Origin: Monilinia fructicola
Taxonomy: Eukaryota; Ascomycota; Leotiomycetes; Helotiales; Sclerotiniaceae
Assembly: GCA_008692225.1 (NCBI GenBank)
Contig: VICG01000008.1
Location: 1,437,001-1,501,000, forward strand
Length of the DNA stretch: 64,000 nucleotides
Direction of reading: 5' to 3'
Shown here: in pieces, positions 1-12,804 of the stretch
Layout of the letters: every line of letters begins with the position of its first letter
How positions within the stretch are numbered: position 1 is the first letter of the stretch
Position numbers and translations under genes: made by a program
The notes under the pieces: generated by a model
Databases searched by the model: none
Seen by the model: the letters and a program-made list of their open reading frames with translations, nothing else
Told to the model about the DNA's origin: nothing

Positions 1-163
1 TACCGGGTAAAGCCAACAACCCACCACCCTCGGAACGCATCAATTCAAAAAACAAACAAATTCCAGCTAATTGATCACGGATATACTTTTCGATTCCTCT
101 GCTCTCTTTGCTCTGAAACCCATTTATCGGTATTCGTCTTCATTGAGTGAAAGGAGAAAAACA
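1..163 (+). promoter_or_regulatory. Upstream/5' UTR of the methylcitrate dehydratase gene (window edge)
   Basis: AC-rich, pyrimidine-interrupted leader directly before the ATG at 164. An in-frame reading continues upstream to position 71, but it has no ATG there and the mitochondrial presequence begins naturally at 164. The real promoter is probably cut off by the window edge. Confidence 0.4.
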
Positions 164-1935
164 ATGTCGATACTCAATCGTAGCGTTCGCACGGCATCAA
201 GAACCATCAAATTACCAGCCCAATCACGAAGCCTCAGAATCCCACTTTCATTGAGAACTGGAATAAACTTCGGAGCTTCAACAAGAGGAAGACCATCATC
301 ATTCAAACAATTCTCCACCATGTCTCCTTTGCAATCTGGGGCCCCGCCACCACCTCAAGCTCGAGAATATGATCCTGAGATTAAGGATATCGCCAGCTAC
401 GTTCACAATACCCCAATTAACTCTGATCTCGCTGTGAGTGAGCTTTTACAATACAACAATAACATTGATCGAGGGCCCCGCTAATTGATTCTGTCAGTTT
501 GATACCGCTCGATTCGTGTTCCTCGACACCTTAGGATGCGGCCTCGAAGGTTTACGATTCAAGGAATGTACAAAGTTATTGGGCCCAATTGTCGAAGGAA
601 CTATTGTTCCTAATGGTACCAAGGTTCCAGGTACACCATTCCAACTCGATCCCGTCAATGGTGCATTCAATATCGGTGCCATGATAAGATGGCTCGATTA
701 CAATGACTGTTGGTTGGCGGCAGAATGGGGTCATCCTTCCGATAATCTCGGAGCAATTCTGGCCGTCGCAGATTGGATTTCTCGAACAAACAGAGCTGGG
801 GGAAATCTCGGCAATGGCAAAATTATTACGATAAAAGAGGTTTTGGAAGCTATGATCAAGGCACATGAGATTCAGGGTTGCCTTGCACTCTTGAACTCTT
901 ACAACAAAGTCGGTTTGGATCATGTTGTCCTTGTCAAGGTTGCTAGCGCTGCGGTGGTGTCTAAATTGTTGGGTTTGAGCGAGAAACAAACTGCAGATGC
1001 AGTTTCCCAAGCTTGGGTTGATGGACAAAGTTTAAGAACATACAGACACTCTCCAAACACCATGTCAAGAAAGTCATGGGCTGCTGGTGATGCTTGCCAA
1101 CGTGCCGTAAACTTAGTCTTGAAGGTTATGAAGGGTGAACCTGGTGTTCCTACCGTTTTGTCCGCTCCCGTTTGGGGTTTTTACGATGTTCTCTTCAAGG
1201 GAAATAAATTTGAATTCCAGCGCCCATATGGCAGTTATGTCATGGAGAATGTTTTATTCAAGGTATCTTATCCAGGTATGTCTCGTCTTTCCATGCTACT
1301 ATCTCATCTAATTATTTTCAGCCGAGTTCCATTCTCAAACTGCCATTGAAGCCGCGAAACGTATTCGTCAGCAATTGGTAGACCAAGGAAAGTCTGCCGC
1401 TGATATTAAGGAGATCACCTGTAGAACACATGAAGCTTGTGTTCGCATCATCGACAAACAATTCAAGCCCATGGACAACTTTGCCGATCGTGATCACTGC
1501 ATTCAATATATGACCGCAGTCATGCTCGTTTTTGGACGTCTTGAGGCTACAGATTACACAGATGGTGGTGAAGCTGCCACTTCTCCTTTAGTAGAATCAC
1601 TTCGACAAAAGATTGCTTGTGTTGAAGATCCTCAATTTACCAAGGATTACCACAATGAGAATATGCGAACCATTCCAAATGCATTGACTGTCACACTGAA
1701 TGATGGACAAGTTTTGGAGGAGGTTGTTGTTGATGCTCCATTGGGTCACAGATTGAGAAGAGAGGAAGCTAAGCCTGAAATTTTGGCGAAATACAAGAGA
1801 CATCTGGGCCCACATTATAGTGAGGCTAAGGTTAAGGAGTTAGTTGACCTTGGTAATGACGCAAAGAGACTCGAGGCAATGGCAGTGGATGAGTATGTTG
1901 ATTTGTATGTAAGCAAGGATAGCAAGTTTGTTTAG
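164..1935 (+). CDS. PDH1: 2-methylcitrate dehydratase (PrpD family), mitochondrial
   Basis: Three exons read cleanly: 164-433, 498-1275 and 1322-1935 (introns 434-497 GTGAGT..CAG and 1276-1321 GTATGT..CAG). Together they encode 553 residues. The first ~60 residues are rich in R, S and T with almost no acidic residues, as expected for a mitochondrial presequence. The rest is a full-length MmgE/PrpD domain: N-terminal helical part with [14 protein letters not shown], then [13 protein letters not shown] and AEWGHPSDN, and the C-terminal lid ([24 protein letters not shown]). The family dehydrates 2-methylcitrate in the propionate-detoxifying methylcitrate cycle. Length is close to yeast Pdh1 plus a longer presequence. 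Splice phases agree and no internal stop remains, so the gene looks intact. The ATG at 164 is chosen because it opens the presequence. Confidence 0.94.
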
Positions 1936-4131
1936 ATTGATGAAAAAGATGAGGTAGATGAATAAAATGATATTTTGCTGGTCATTTTCCTTTTCCAGAA
2001 TGGGAGGCGAATCGGAGTTCTAAATACAGTTCAAGTATCAACATAATAAACCTTCAAATGTTGGTATCTAGACGCTAGCTTTTTGTCCTGGTGGTCCGGC
2101 GGGGATGGGGCGGGGATTGGTAGTTGGTGTGGTCTTGGTCGTTTGATGGACTCGAGTGTCGTCAGAGGGAATATCTGATCTCTCCGTGTGGGCTTGTGGA
2201 CTTTTTGCTTGGGTATGTGTTAGTGAGGTGTTGCCAATATGTTTGTGTCGTACTATCCCATCCCATCTCATCTGGTTCTACCCACATCTCATCCCGAGTT
2301 CAGTCGTCCGTCCCCTCAAGAAAATATTGCAGAAGCTGCGTCGGCGGCAACGAAAGATGGTGTTTGCTTATTTTGGTTTCTCACGCTTGTTTCTCCAAGG
2401 CCTATTCATCGCTACTTGAGTGTTGCCGGGAAAATAAGAACGACGCAGACATAATGACAACTACTTCATAAGTCACCGAGCACAGAGCTATGTGGAAGAG
2501 GTGAGTGCTTATCTGAAGATGAGGGACGAAGTGGAGAACACGCGGAGGGAAAATGGGTCGCAAGATCTGAAGGATTTCTACTGGGCCTCCCGGCTGACGC
2601 TCAGCGTTCATGGATGAATTTGGGAGTTTGGAATTCTTGTACCATCCTCGTAAATGCCTTAAGGGATAGTAAGAATCGAGCTCATGTTTTGACGATGATA
2701 TGGGAAAGCTAGCAACTTTCTATCATCTGATCAATCACCGGCCAGCAAATTTTGAACGACACTGCAGGTGTAAAGAGGCTGTAAGTGTACCTAAACATTT
2801 TCACATTATGTTTTGGAAACAATCCCCTCTAGATCGAGAAATGAAAGACTACTTGTTCGAGCTGACACCTGGAATTTGCTCGAAGGGATGTAGCGAGATT
2901 TTGGTATTTGACATGCTGAACCAGAGTTGGCGATATCTCTTTGAACCAAAGGATATTAAATAGACGGGAAGAATAAGCCAACCCTTTTGGCTTGCATGAT
3001 GGGAAGTGAAAGAAAACGATCTCCATAGCCTCGACAGTCATCACCCACACCTCTTTGAAAGTCGTATTGTCCGCTCACAACCCCACGCCGCCATTAAATG
3101 CAAAGTATCAACTTACACCAGCTGGCATCTCACCACTGCTCAATCTCACCTTCTTTCTGTCTCCCATTTACTTCTCTCTCCTCAAGCTGCATCCTTCAAC
3201 TCGATTCCCACGATCAAGCGTAAATATAAACCAATCAAAAATACTGAATCAAATTCATCAATTCTACCCAGGTCCGTCACAATCAGCTTCCTCTCCATTC
3301 CACTGACAGCCTCTTTCCTGAAAGAAGCAACATGGTATTAGATAGAGCCTGCTTTTTTATGGCAATTGCAATTATAAAATACCATATTTGGGAAAACTAG
3401 GCTCATCATTAACGATCATATGCATTCTCCTAGATATATTAATCTTATGTATGTAGAAGAGGAGTTAAATGCCATGGGAGAGGATACATCCTCTGTTTGA
3501 TGGATTAAGATTGCTTGAGATGAGATTTGATGTTTGTGGTAGTGAAGAAAGGGGTGTGGTTGGAAGTTTTAATTGAAGTTTTGTAGTTTTTGGTGTGAGA
3601 GTTGAGGCTGAGTTATATTATAGTCTTGGTGAGATTGATGTGCAAAAGCTGATAGCACGTGATTTGACCCAATACGTGCTCTGCATCTTGACAGACTAGA
3701 AAATCCGAGGACGCTATCTCTCTTGTATATCAAGGGTGCTCTGATACAAAATTCACATCGTGACAACTTCCCATGCATCGTACAATGTATTCTGTTCTAG
3801 GCAACGGTGTTCTGTTGTGATGCGAATCTTCAGGTGATCAATTGCCCGGAATAAGAGATCTAATTGAACACCAGGGAGTCATGCTAGCATCTGATGATAT
3901 CTAGCAGTCATTGGGACTTCTCTGCACTTGATACGATATTCCCATGGTGTTTGGGGACAATCAAACTGTTATGTTGGTACGATATAGACAGGGATAATTT
4001 GGGTGGATCCCAATTCCAATTCCACTTTAAGATGCGATGAATCCCCAGCCAAGAACTGTCCATTTCATCCGTCAAGGTTACATACGTTCTACTACGTACC
4101 CAGACTACTGCACCGCGACTTATTCTTCGCC
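1936..4131. other. Intergenic, about 2.2 kb
   Basis: Contains the methylcitrate dehydratase 3' end and the upstream region of the calmodulin-like gene. The short open frames here are S/H/P-rich, have no recognisable motif and overlap on both strands. An AT-rich tract lies at about 3350-3450. No gene supported. Confidence 0.5.
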
Positions 4132-4973
4132 ATGGTATGTGAAGGTAGAAGACTCCTGGGTATCCTATTGACTGAGGATAAATTATAGGCTAAACCGCTT
4201 TCCAACGAGGAAATCGCTATTTTCAAAGAAGCATTTGATGCATATGTGAGCTAAAATTTTATACCAGCAATGAGATTCCTCGCGAGTTTGTATGCTAATG
4301 AAAATAACAGGACACAGATAAAGGAGGCGAGTCGTGTAAAGCGATACACAGTAGCTCGTGACTAACCAGTAGGTGTCCACAGGCAATATCACTGTAGAAG
4401 AATTTGGTCGTGTGATGAAACAGTCGGGACAAAATCCCAGCGAAGAAGAACTCGCACAGATTATAAAGGAAGTTGACCTCGATGGCGACGGTACCATAAA
4501 CTTTGATGGTATGCCTCACTCAGTGGTATTATTTTATTCGCGCCGATATTCACTCAACTCATCTAGAATTTATCTCCATGATGACCGGTCGAACAAAACG
4601 AAAGCAAGATGAGCCAAATACAAGTGAAAATGAAATAAAGTCAGACTCGGCACCAGCTCCTGTATCAAGTGAACTCGAGTACCCAGAAGAAGAATGGAAA
4701 TCTGCTTGGAAAGAATTTGACCACTCCTTGAGAGGTTCCATCACTGCGGCCCAGTTGAGACAAGTTCTGGGAAACCTTGGGGAGACTATAAGCGATGGAG
4801 AGATTGACAATGTCATAATTAAGTCTGTAGATGCAGATGATAAGATTAGTTGTAAGCTTCTAGCAGCCTCACAGAGTGTTGATGAGAACTACTGACATGA
4901 TTTAGACGCGGAGTTCGCAGAGTTTATGAAATTGAGATTCACGACTGAGATGGACATTCTTGATAGCTATTAG
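4132..4973 (+). CDS. Calmodulin-like EF-hand protein, six exons
   Basis: Exons 4132-4134 (ATG alone), 4189-4245, 4311-4326, 4383-4508, 4567-4851 and 4906-4973 give 184 residues. An ATG split from the body by an intron is a familiar fungal calmodulin layout. EF-hand 1 has loop DTDKGGNITVEE. EF-hand 2 has loop [12 protein letters not shown] followed by FISMM, both calmodulin-like. A basic/acidic linker of about 30 residues ([17 protein letters not shown]...) follows. Loop 3 ([12 protein letters not shown]) lacks acidic ligands at positions 3 and 5, and loop 4 (DADDKISYAE) is two residues short, so both are probably unable to bind calcium. Intron 3 (4327-4382) starts with GC rather than GT if loop 1 is to be canonical; a GT alternative at 4336 would insert three residues into the loop. 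This is probably a divergent calmodulin or light-chain-like protein, not calmodulin itself. Confidence 0.85.
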
Positions 4974-6724
4974 CGGTCTGCATTAAGAAGCAATCCGTTC
5001 ATTCTTCTGAAGTATAAAATTTCGATACCTGGTATTAGATTCATATTCTTTCCATTTATATTTATACTGTGCTCACCTTTTATGGATGTCAGTCAATCCA
5101 GGGGTGGGAAGAGACCTTTTATTCGGCTACGATTGATAATATTAGACACCAATTCTTCACCATATACTAGGTACTTGATATCTTTCTTTCAAGTCAAAGG
5201 ACAGTCAATTTTCTTCATTACCAAAATTAAAAGAATTGCCAATAGCTCCCAAAGCAACGTTTCTTTTCTTCTCAAATATTGGCTTTTTCTCGAGAAGTAT
5301 CTCCCAAACCCCACGTCGAAGAACTTCCACAAATACATATCCCGATTTTCAAAAGTTGCCTTTGACAATCAGAATTTTTCAATATCATCAACCACTCCTG
5401 AGTCATCAGCCTCAGTCGCTTTTTTGTCTGAAAATTCAGTCATCTTGGTATCAAGCAAAACCATGCCGGCAGAGACCAATTTCAGTCACTTTCGAAACTT
5501 CACTATTGAGCTACGCCTACGAATCTGAACTTGCTCTACCAGATTCACGAATTTCACTCTTGAGACCACGCGATATCTGTCTCAATGAGAAGATACAGGT
5601 GCTTAGCAATATATGTCTGCCATTGAACCCCTACATCCCTACCTAATTATCGTCATGTCTCTACATTTGCATCCGAATATCCCATAACAACAACCGTATG
5701 GGCCTGCGGTGAATCTCGCATGTTGACACTCGAGTATTATGACCTGATTTCCTCCTGTCTTGACAGTCTTGATGACGGCTTTGAGTTTTAACGAACCCAT
5801 TTCGCCATTTCTATAGATATTCCCTACCTCGATGTTGAGAAGTTTCAGCATTACAGATTGGATATTGAAGGATCATTTCAAACTGGTCTCCATAATATGA
5901 ATCCAGCCCAACTTTTCTGAATAGAGAATCTGGCCATGCGCATATTCGCAGGGGAAGTCCTCAAAAAGGAATTAGAGTGTTCTATTGTCATGATATTGAA
6001 TCACTTTCCAAGAGTGCTCAATATACACATCATAGTATCCCATTATACATTGGACAAGTGTAAAGGGTTTTAAAATGGAGTCACGTGCGTCAAAAGATGC
6101 ATGTGGGAAATATAATGCCCATGATAAGTCTTTCCAGACTGAGTAGGATACAACATCTCGTTCAAGCCCTAATCGGTTCATTATTTCTTTTCCTGTCGTG
6201 TATTTTTTAGGTTTTGTTTAATCGATCGAATACCAAGATACTACGCCCCAATCCTAAGACGTCTTGACTTTACTCTTCCGGTTCAGCATTCATATCATCA
6301 TAAAACGGCACTTTACTTCTTTCACAGGGCCTCCGCATCTATGGTTTACTGGGTTCATTACAGCCAAGAAATTTTAATTCCGTCTATATGCAAAAGCGCC
6401 GGATATGCATGACAATACCGTAAATGATCCTGAAGTGTCTCTATCGCAATCCCTTCTTCATTTCTCCTTCCACACTCCTATCTATTTCCCGCGGAACAAG
6501 GGAATCTCTTGAGATACCATGCCCTACTCCCCTGGGTAAGTGATACAAACTCCAACTCGATGAGGTCCTATTTGGTAATTTCGTTACACAAACAGCAATA
6601 CTAGTATAAAAGGGAGTCATTGGTGGCTAACTGTATACCGCATATAGTTCAGTGTGTGTCTGGTGTCGTTTCGTGTATCTCCTGCAAAATAAGGACGTTA
6701 AGAAACTATGGTGCATTATATGCA
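4974..6724. other. Intergenic, about 1.75 kb
   Basis: AT-rich sequence. Open frames at 5082-5646 have unordered composition and no motif. No splice-joined gene could be built on either strand. Confidence 0.45.
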
Positions 6725-8590
6725 TTATTTGCTAGGAATATCAAATGGCAAAGTTACCATTTTCTCGAACTTGGGGCTTGATTCTTCGAGGTGATGGGAC
6801 ACACTTGTCCTTCGTAAAACACTGCTCCTTGGCCAGGGGACTGGCTTTAACATGTATTCTTTATCTGTGCTTGCCCGTATATGATAAAATTTCATTTCTC
6901 TATCGAGGTCAAAGGCTTTCATATGCTTTTTGGAATCAATGAGTAAAAGTTCCCTCATAATTAGATCCAATAGATCATGGATAAGCTGGGAGCATCTTTC
7001 ATGCTCGTGGAGTTGTTCCACCCATGTTTTGACTTGATGTCTAACAGTAGCCTCTGGACCATTATCTGATTCTCCCAAAAGAGTTAAGAACTTATAATCG
7101 TCGATATCATTGCTAGCTGCAACATTACCTCGCCATTCTGAGAAGGTACCTATGTGTGCGTTTCCTTTAAGGAGCCAAGTGATTAATTCAAGATGGACAC
7201 ATCACAAAGTCCAGATATCATAGGCACGAGAAACAGGACTCTGCAACTTAGACTCTGGAGGCTCATAGGTAGGGGATGAGACGATTCCCGAGGATGTCAC
7301 TTTTGATCTGGAATCTCTGCTGTGGAACCTTCCTAATCCGAAGTCGGCGAGCTTTAGAATGCCTCGTGGGTCCTCCGCCTCGGGACCTTCCTGGAACCAA
7401 AGTATGTTCTCGGGCTTGATATCGCCATGGCGACCATATCTTTCTTCGCCTATCCGTACGCTCACGGGGTCATCGTCTTTTATTCACAACTTTCGGCTGC
7501 CGATGATAAGGTGCGGGATCTTAACGCTAAATTCATGTACGCAGAGCAATGCGCTGACGATTCCAGCCATCTGCTTCAAGGACCACATAACCGTCTCTTC
7601 GTCAAACATAGGTATTGTTTGCTATTCCCAATAAGTTCGTATGGTGGCATGTGCGTAGTGAAAAAGGAGATAATAAACTAGGTTCTGTCGATAAGTGGCT
7701 AACAATCGAATGAGATGTGGGTGCTTCTTCGTGCCAAGGTCTTTCAAGATATCAACTTCTTTTTGGAATTCAGTCTCGACGGATGATATTAGCTTTTTAA
7801 CAGCTACCAACGACTCTTTACCCTATACTAAGTTAGACTCGCGTATGACCGAGATCAAGATTCTCCAACCTTTGCATAATTGCTACCCCAAAATTCATGA
7901 TGAAATGGGTGAACATGAACAGCATATACTCCACTATATGCTCCTCGCTTCGTCTTTTTCACTTCAACGCTCCCCTCGAAGTTAACAAATGGTAAATCAA
8001 TGTTGGGATCAAGTTCAAGATGCTCTTCTTCTTTGAACAGTGGCGCTATCATCAACCATTGCTGGTCGCAGAAGTTTTCCATCTCCATTGTACTCCAAGT
8101 ATCAATATCTTTTATTGGACTACCACACGATTCTTATAGCGATTTAGTGGCTTCATCATACTTGAAGGGAAGATGCTTGTCTGAAAGTGACTTGTCCAGT
8201 AGCTGCCGCACACTCGCTTATTTATCTATACATAGCAAGGTCGCATACAACTGTTTGGACTCTCCGTGAATCTTATTTGCGTAAGCCCTAGCAGTATCCA
8301 AAGATAGCCAGGATCATCGCGAGATATATTGTCTGCGATTGCTTCGACCGTGAGCAACTCATCTTGCCGACACCTCGGTACAAAATATCTAAGTGCTTGT
8401 GTATAAACCGCCATTCGGTAGTTATGTATACTTGCTTGATTCAGCAGGGGTCCATGTCGATTCCCCAATTCCGAACTACCAGCAAGGCTCGGCGATGTCA
8501 GTGTTTTATTGCGAGTATGAGAGGATGATGCTGAATTGTGTCGCAGGCTTTCTGTTGGTGACAAACTGTAAGGAGTAGAATTATCTCTCT
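6725..8590 (-). pseudogene. Serine/threonine protein kinase, fungal expanded family, broken by several stops
   Basis: The reverse strand carries a recognisable kinase domain: P-loop RGAYSGVYAVHVHP, VAVKKL lysine, RYGRHGDIKPENILWF catalytic loop, LADFGLGRFHS, then YEPPE and YDIW. An N-terminal helical part (RAYANKIHGESKQLY) precedes it and a C-terminal tail ends at 6725. A plausible phase-0 intron joins NYAK to GKESLVAVKK near 7812-7858. In that reading five in-frame stops interrupt otherwise well-conserved protein: TAA 8218-8220, TAA 8134-8136, TAG 7622-7624, TGA 7484-7486, and TGA 7202-7204, where the conserved glycine after YDIWTL is expected. Several fit C-to-T change of CAA, CAG or CGA. 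The catalytic residues (VAVK lysine, HGD, DFG) persist, so the loss looks recent. The 5' end is not resolved. Confidence 0.8.
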
Positions 8591-9582
8591 GCCAATTGTG
8601 CTATCTCATGTGGTAGATGAATATCAGTTGGTGACCGAATGGTTGTTAGGGAATTTGCATATAGAGGAATGCCAGTGATTGCAAGGATTTCAGGTAAATC
8701 AACTGATTATTCGTCTAACGTTACGAGATCTGGCGAAATATTATTTTCGCTCATATCGCAATGAATTGATTCATTGACTGCATCATTCTAGTCGAATTGT
8801 CAGTGAGAAGATGCCAAAGAAGATTTTCCTTTTCTCACAAAACTTTGGATTTGTGAATCTTGCCTTGCCAATGGTTCCTCAGGTTCTGTTGTCTCTCCAG
8901 CTTTCGCAGAGCGGCAAAACATGCCACAGCTCAAAATACGAAAGAATTTCATCGGGAAATTTAATTCTCCTCAGACACCCGTGGCAAGTTTCCATAGGAT
9001 ACACGCTCGATTATAAAACACATGATTGACGCAGCTCTGCTTAGACAAGGCAAGCTTTTGCGAACCATCGCTATCGTTCGATTCAATTGAGTCAAAGAGG
9101 CAAAACCTGTATCCTCAATCCTTCACTACACAGCCATCCCGTTCGCTGCGTTGCTCCGGTGGTCAAGTTTTTGTTACCAAGATAGTTACACATACGGATA
9201 TCTGCACCCATAATACATCAATACGACATGATTCTTTTGTGATCTATTCGTGCAGTAAGCTAAGCACATACTGAGGCACAAGCCCTCTCGAAAACTAATA
9301 TTCGGGAGAACAATGCCACGAAGCTTGGGTCTATGGTGGCGAATACTGTATGTTCTTGGAGAACTTCTCCTGACCATGACAACGGCTATTGCCATTTTCT
9401 CGTTGGCTGCATATAATAGTATAACAGCCAAGGAAACAGCCTACACATATTAGCATTCACCCTCTACATTTAATTATTAACGGGCATGAAGTGATCTACA
9501 CAAGCAAGATGCGGAGCAATCTTCTAAACATCGTTTTCTATTTCATGTCAATCGAGATATATAATTGTTTCAAGCCCAGATA
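8591..9582. other. Intergenic, about 1 kb
   Basis: Separates the kinase pseudogene from the end of the CorA-like gene. Small open frames lack motifs; nothing supported. Confidence 0.4.
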
Positions 9583-12335
9583 TCAGCTCATTTTCAAAGT
9601 TGTGGCAGTTGACCAAGTGCCTCTATACTTAGATGAATGGGGTAATGGGGGTATATTTGACGGAGGATTAACGCCGCCTTCAATATCCAACTCTCTACGC
9701 TTTCTCCCAAATATGGAAAGGTTCTTGAAGCTGTTCTTGCTGCTAGATACCACCAATATAAAGCTCTCCAGGCGGCTATGATTTGATGACTCGGAGTCTG
9801 TCATCTCTTCGGTGAAGTATACCCACGCCCACCATAAATCTATGGTGAAAGTTGTCAGGGGTATGGAAATAGCTGCCAATATCCACGAATTTTCAGTCAA
9901 GTTCATATGTCCCCTTTCATTTGTCTGTACGAATTGGGTCGAGAAAAAATTCTTGTAAAGTTTAGCCTAGCAAATGAGCTTATTCATGGACCAACTAACC
10001 GCGACAATAGTTGTTGGCAAATACATCAATGTAATTATTATTAAGATCTTAACAGCCGGTGCATCTTTTGTGCTTCGCTCCTATAACCCTATTAAATGAA
10101 TTCCTAGGTTGACGAACAAAACTACTCACGGTCAGATTATGCATCGAACTATTTTCTTCTTGGCTCAAGAAATCAGACAACTAGACTTGATCAGCACTTG
10201 CAAACGTTATGAAGCACATTTGAAAACGAACCAGAACTACTGTTGACCGGGTTCTCTCCTTAAGGTCTTTGCACTGAGTTAGGTACGATGCTGCGTCCTT
10301 CACATATTCGTCGAACTCTCGCAAAATCATAACATGGCAATCCTTCTCTTTGGCGGTCATCCTTTTTCCTAGACTCTCAAGGCGCCTCTTACATTGGTCC
10401 CGGAGGCCTGTGATTGTGTCCAGTTTCCTTGAAAGTATCATTGATAGATCTAACACGTGATCTTCTAACACCTTCAGGTTCTGACGCGTGCCAAAAGTGA
10501 TCTCGTGTTCTGATGAAGAGTCCTCTTCCATATCATCAGTAGCGCAAATTATCAAGTTTGCCTATAACCAACGTGCTAGAAGCATATCTTCAGTTTATAA
10601 GTGAAAGGCAGCTATACTTGTTCTCTTAATCTCGCCTCCAGACTAGCAATATAGTCTGGCCATCCTGAGAGGCTGTCCGATATTATGATCCTATGCAGGT
10701 TCCATGAAGATGTTTCTTGGAAACTGATGATACTTCCTTCTATATACCTAGTTATCTCTGTTTCTGCATTGCCAGTAGGTGCAAGAATCAAGAAGACTGA
10801 AGGTATAAACTTGGTTGAAGAACGTAGATTTGAAGGTGGAACGGGCCCCTCTCGGTTGTATACTGCTGTCTGGCGTATAGACCAAGGGTTCCTCCCTCCT
10901 CGACCATTGAGTTCTGCTTGCTGGACCCCGTACATCGATTCTATCCTAAATTAATCGCGAATCCTACTGTGCCTTGAGTGGAGGCTATAATACTTGCCTG
11001 CTTGGTAGGAACTGAGATTGCTATACGGCGTTCTGTTTAGCTTTCCCCTAAACCTGGGAAGACCAAACTCATTTTTCCTTTGCTTCAAGCCAAATGCAAA
11101 AATGCATTTCCAAAAGTGTTCACAGATACCATAGATAGCAAGAAAATGCTCTAGTAGTGCTCTCCTATAATTAACCTCCCCCAGCATCTGTCATGATTTA
11201 CAATGAATATTTGGCTACCATCTTCGGCCTCCCTGAGAATATCAATTTCCGCAACTTTGGTCACTTTTTGAATCGTGTCGAGGGTTTCGTTTCCCGGTTT
11301 CTTTGTGGGATTACGGGATTTAGGACCCGAATAACTTTCAAAGTGCTCTTCTCAGCTGTTGCTTGAAACAGGTTATGAGCCCTCGCTTCAATCCTCCGTC
11401 CAAGTGTCGTCGAGTTATTGGGATGCAAGTTTCTACCCATTGCTAGGATGACAAACATCTTCACAATAGACTGTTTTCAATCTTACTGGCTTGCCCGAAA
11501 GTTTTTTGCTAAAAAGTATTCCATTTATGTGAAGGATGGGTGACCTTCACTGCACAAATGAAGTTTGCCCTGCGCACTGCCTTCTTGGACTTGCATAACG
11601 GATCGGGCCACAACATCAGTTTGAGGCTTCTGGCAGAAAACCCCAATCGATACCAACCATATATGTTTATTCATAGTAATCAAGTATCGATGTGGAAGAG
11701 ATGTCAATGAATTTTTATTGGCTCAATTCAGAGTTTTAGCTGCAGGTGGGAACAGAATCACAATGCAATCTTCTTGTATATTTTCATCTTCCTTTTGAAG
11801 TCTGAAGAAGCAGTTATATCATGTTTCGATCTTATTCATCAAGTACAATCTATCAATCCCCCGAGTAAGATTCATCTACTCAGAGAAAGCTATATTCCGC
11901 TTCCAGAGCTTCCTAGAGAATTAAGATCCTGTATAATTTCAACAAAAGTTATCGATCACAGCGATTTCAGCACGATCATTTATCTCCAGTCTGCGGCTCT
12001 TAGTTCCAACTCCCGCTTGCGCGGCAATCATGTATCTGTTCCTGGGAAGCATTAGCTTATCATTCCAATATGTTTCATCGAGAAGCCTTACCTCGGATAC
12101 GAGTGTCGCATCAGCTATACCGCAGGGATATATTTTGTATCGATTTAATCGTAACTGCGTGCATGAATCATCAACAACGAGGTCACTAATAACGGTGGGA
12201 ATATCTAACCTCGACTCGAAAATTATTCTTTCCGTCATTTGTTCCATATACCTTCTTCAGTAGACTTATAAGTTTACTTTGATCGACATAGTCGGCTTCA
12301 AAAACCTGGGGTGAGATGGTTGAAGTGGAGGACAT
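9583..12335 (-). pseudogene. CorA-like transporter-domain membrane protein, partly decayed
   Basis: The 3' half reads well on the minus strand through several introns: NEFGLPRFRGKL, GGRNPWSIRQTAVY, a W..YI..LE..L segment, a long coiled helix (LDTITGLRDQCKRRLESLGK), then KDAPAVKILIIITLMYLPTT as the first membrane segment. NFFSTQFVQTNERGHM and a second hydrophobic helix (SWILAAISIPLTTFTI) follow. Two helices with the short loop after them are the hallmark of fungal CorA-like proteins. The 5' end also splices neatly from the ATG at 12335 (reaching FRVELRLNRYKIYPCGIADA). Between about 12000 and 11250, however, the expected frame has many stops, and a one-base slip in a G run (11178-11182) would be needed to join IFIVNHDRCWG to EVNYRRALLEHF. 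I therefore call it a decayed copy. The metal-transport GMN signature of true CorA is not evident. Confidence 0.65.
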
Positions 12336-12804
12336 AGCTAATTCTCAGTGTTCACTGGCAAGAATGTAAAGAATGCACAGGAAGACAGTTGTTTGATGCA
12401 AATTAAGAGAAACTTGATTAGTTTTATGAATTATTGAACGTCGCTAAAGGAAGCGCTACCGAGGAGAGGAAATTATTGGAGGATTAAGAAGAAACCTGTG
12501 CCTTGACCTAGATGAAGCTCTCAATCTACGGTATGCTAGATATAACCGCAGTTCAGGGGCTTGCAGCTTAATGACAAAATTCTCGGACGATCATTTGTCC
12601 TCATCTTCACCAATCATCAATGGAAAAAAACAACATCCGATTCATAACAAGTGTTTTGTGGAACACCGCAGTGCAAGGCAGATTCAGGGATGTCGCAGGC
12701 CCCGCAGCTGGCTACTCAGCCACCGATCAGCTTTATTCAGTGCTAGGCTCAGTGCTAGGCTTTTTGCATGAGTTGATTTCCTCCTACAAACACAAATTTT
12801 TGTG

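Noticed and set aside
5082..5646. Two overlapping plus-strand frames of 136-148 codons
   Set aside because: Serine/phenylalanine-rich, no motif, no splice partners; typical of chance frames in AT-rich DNA.
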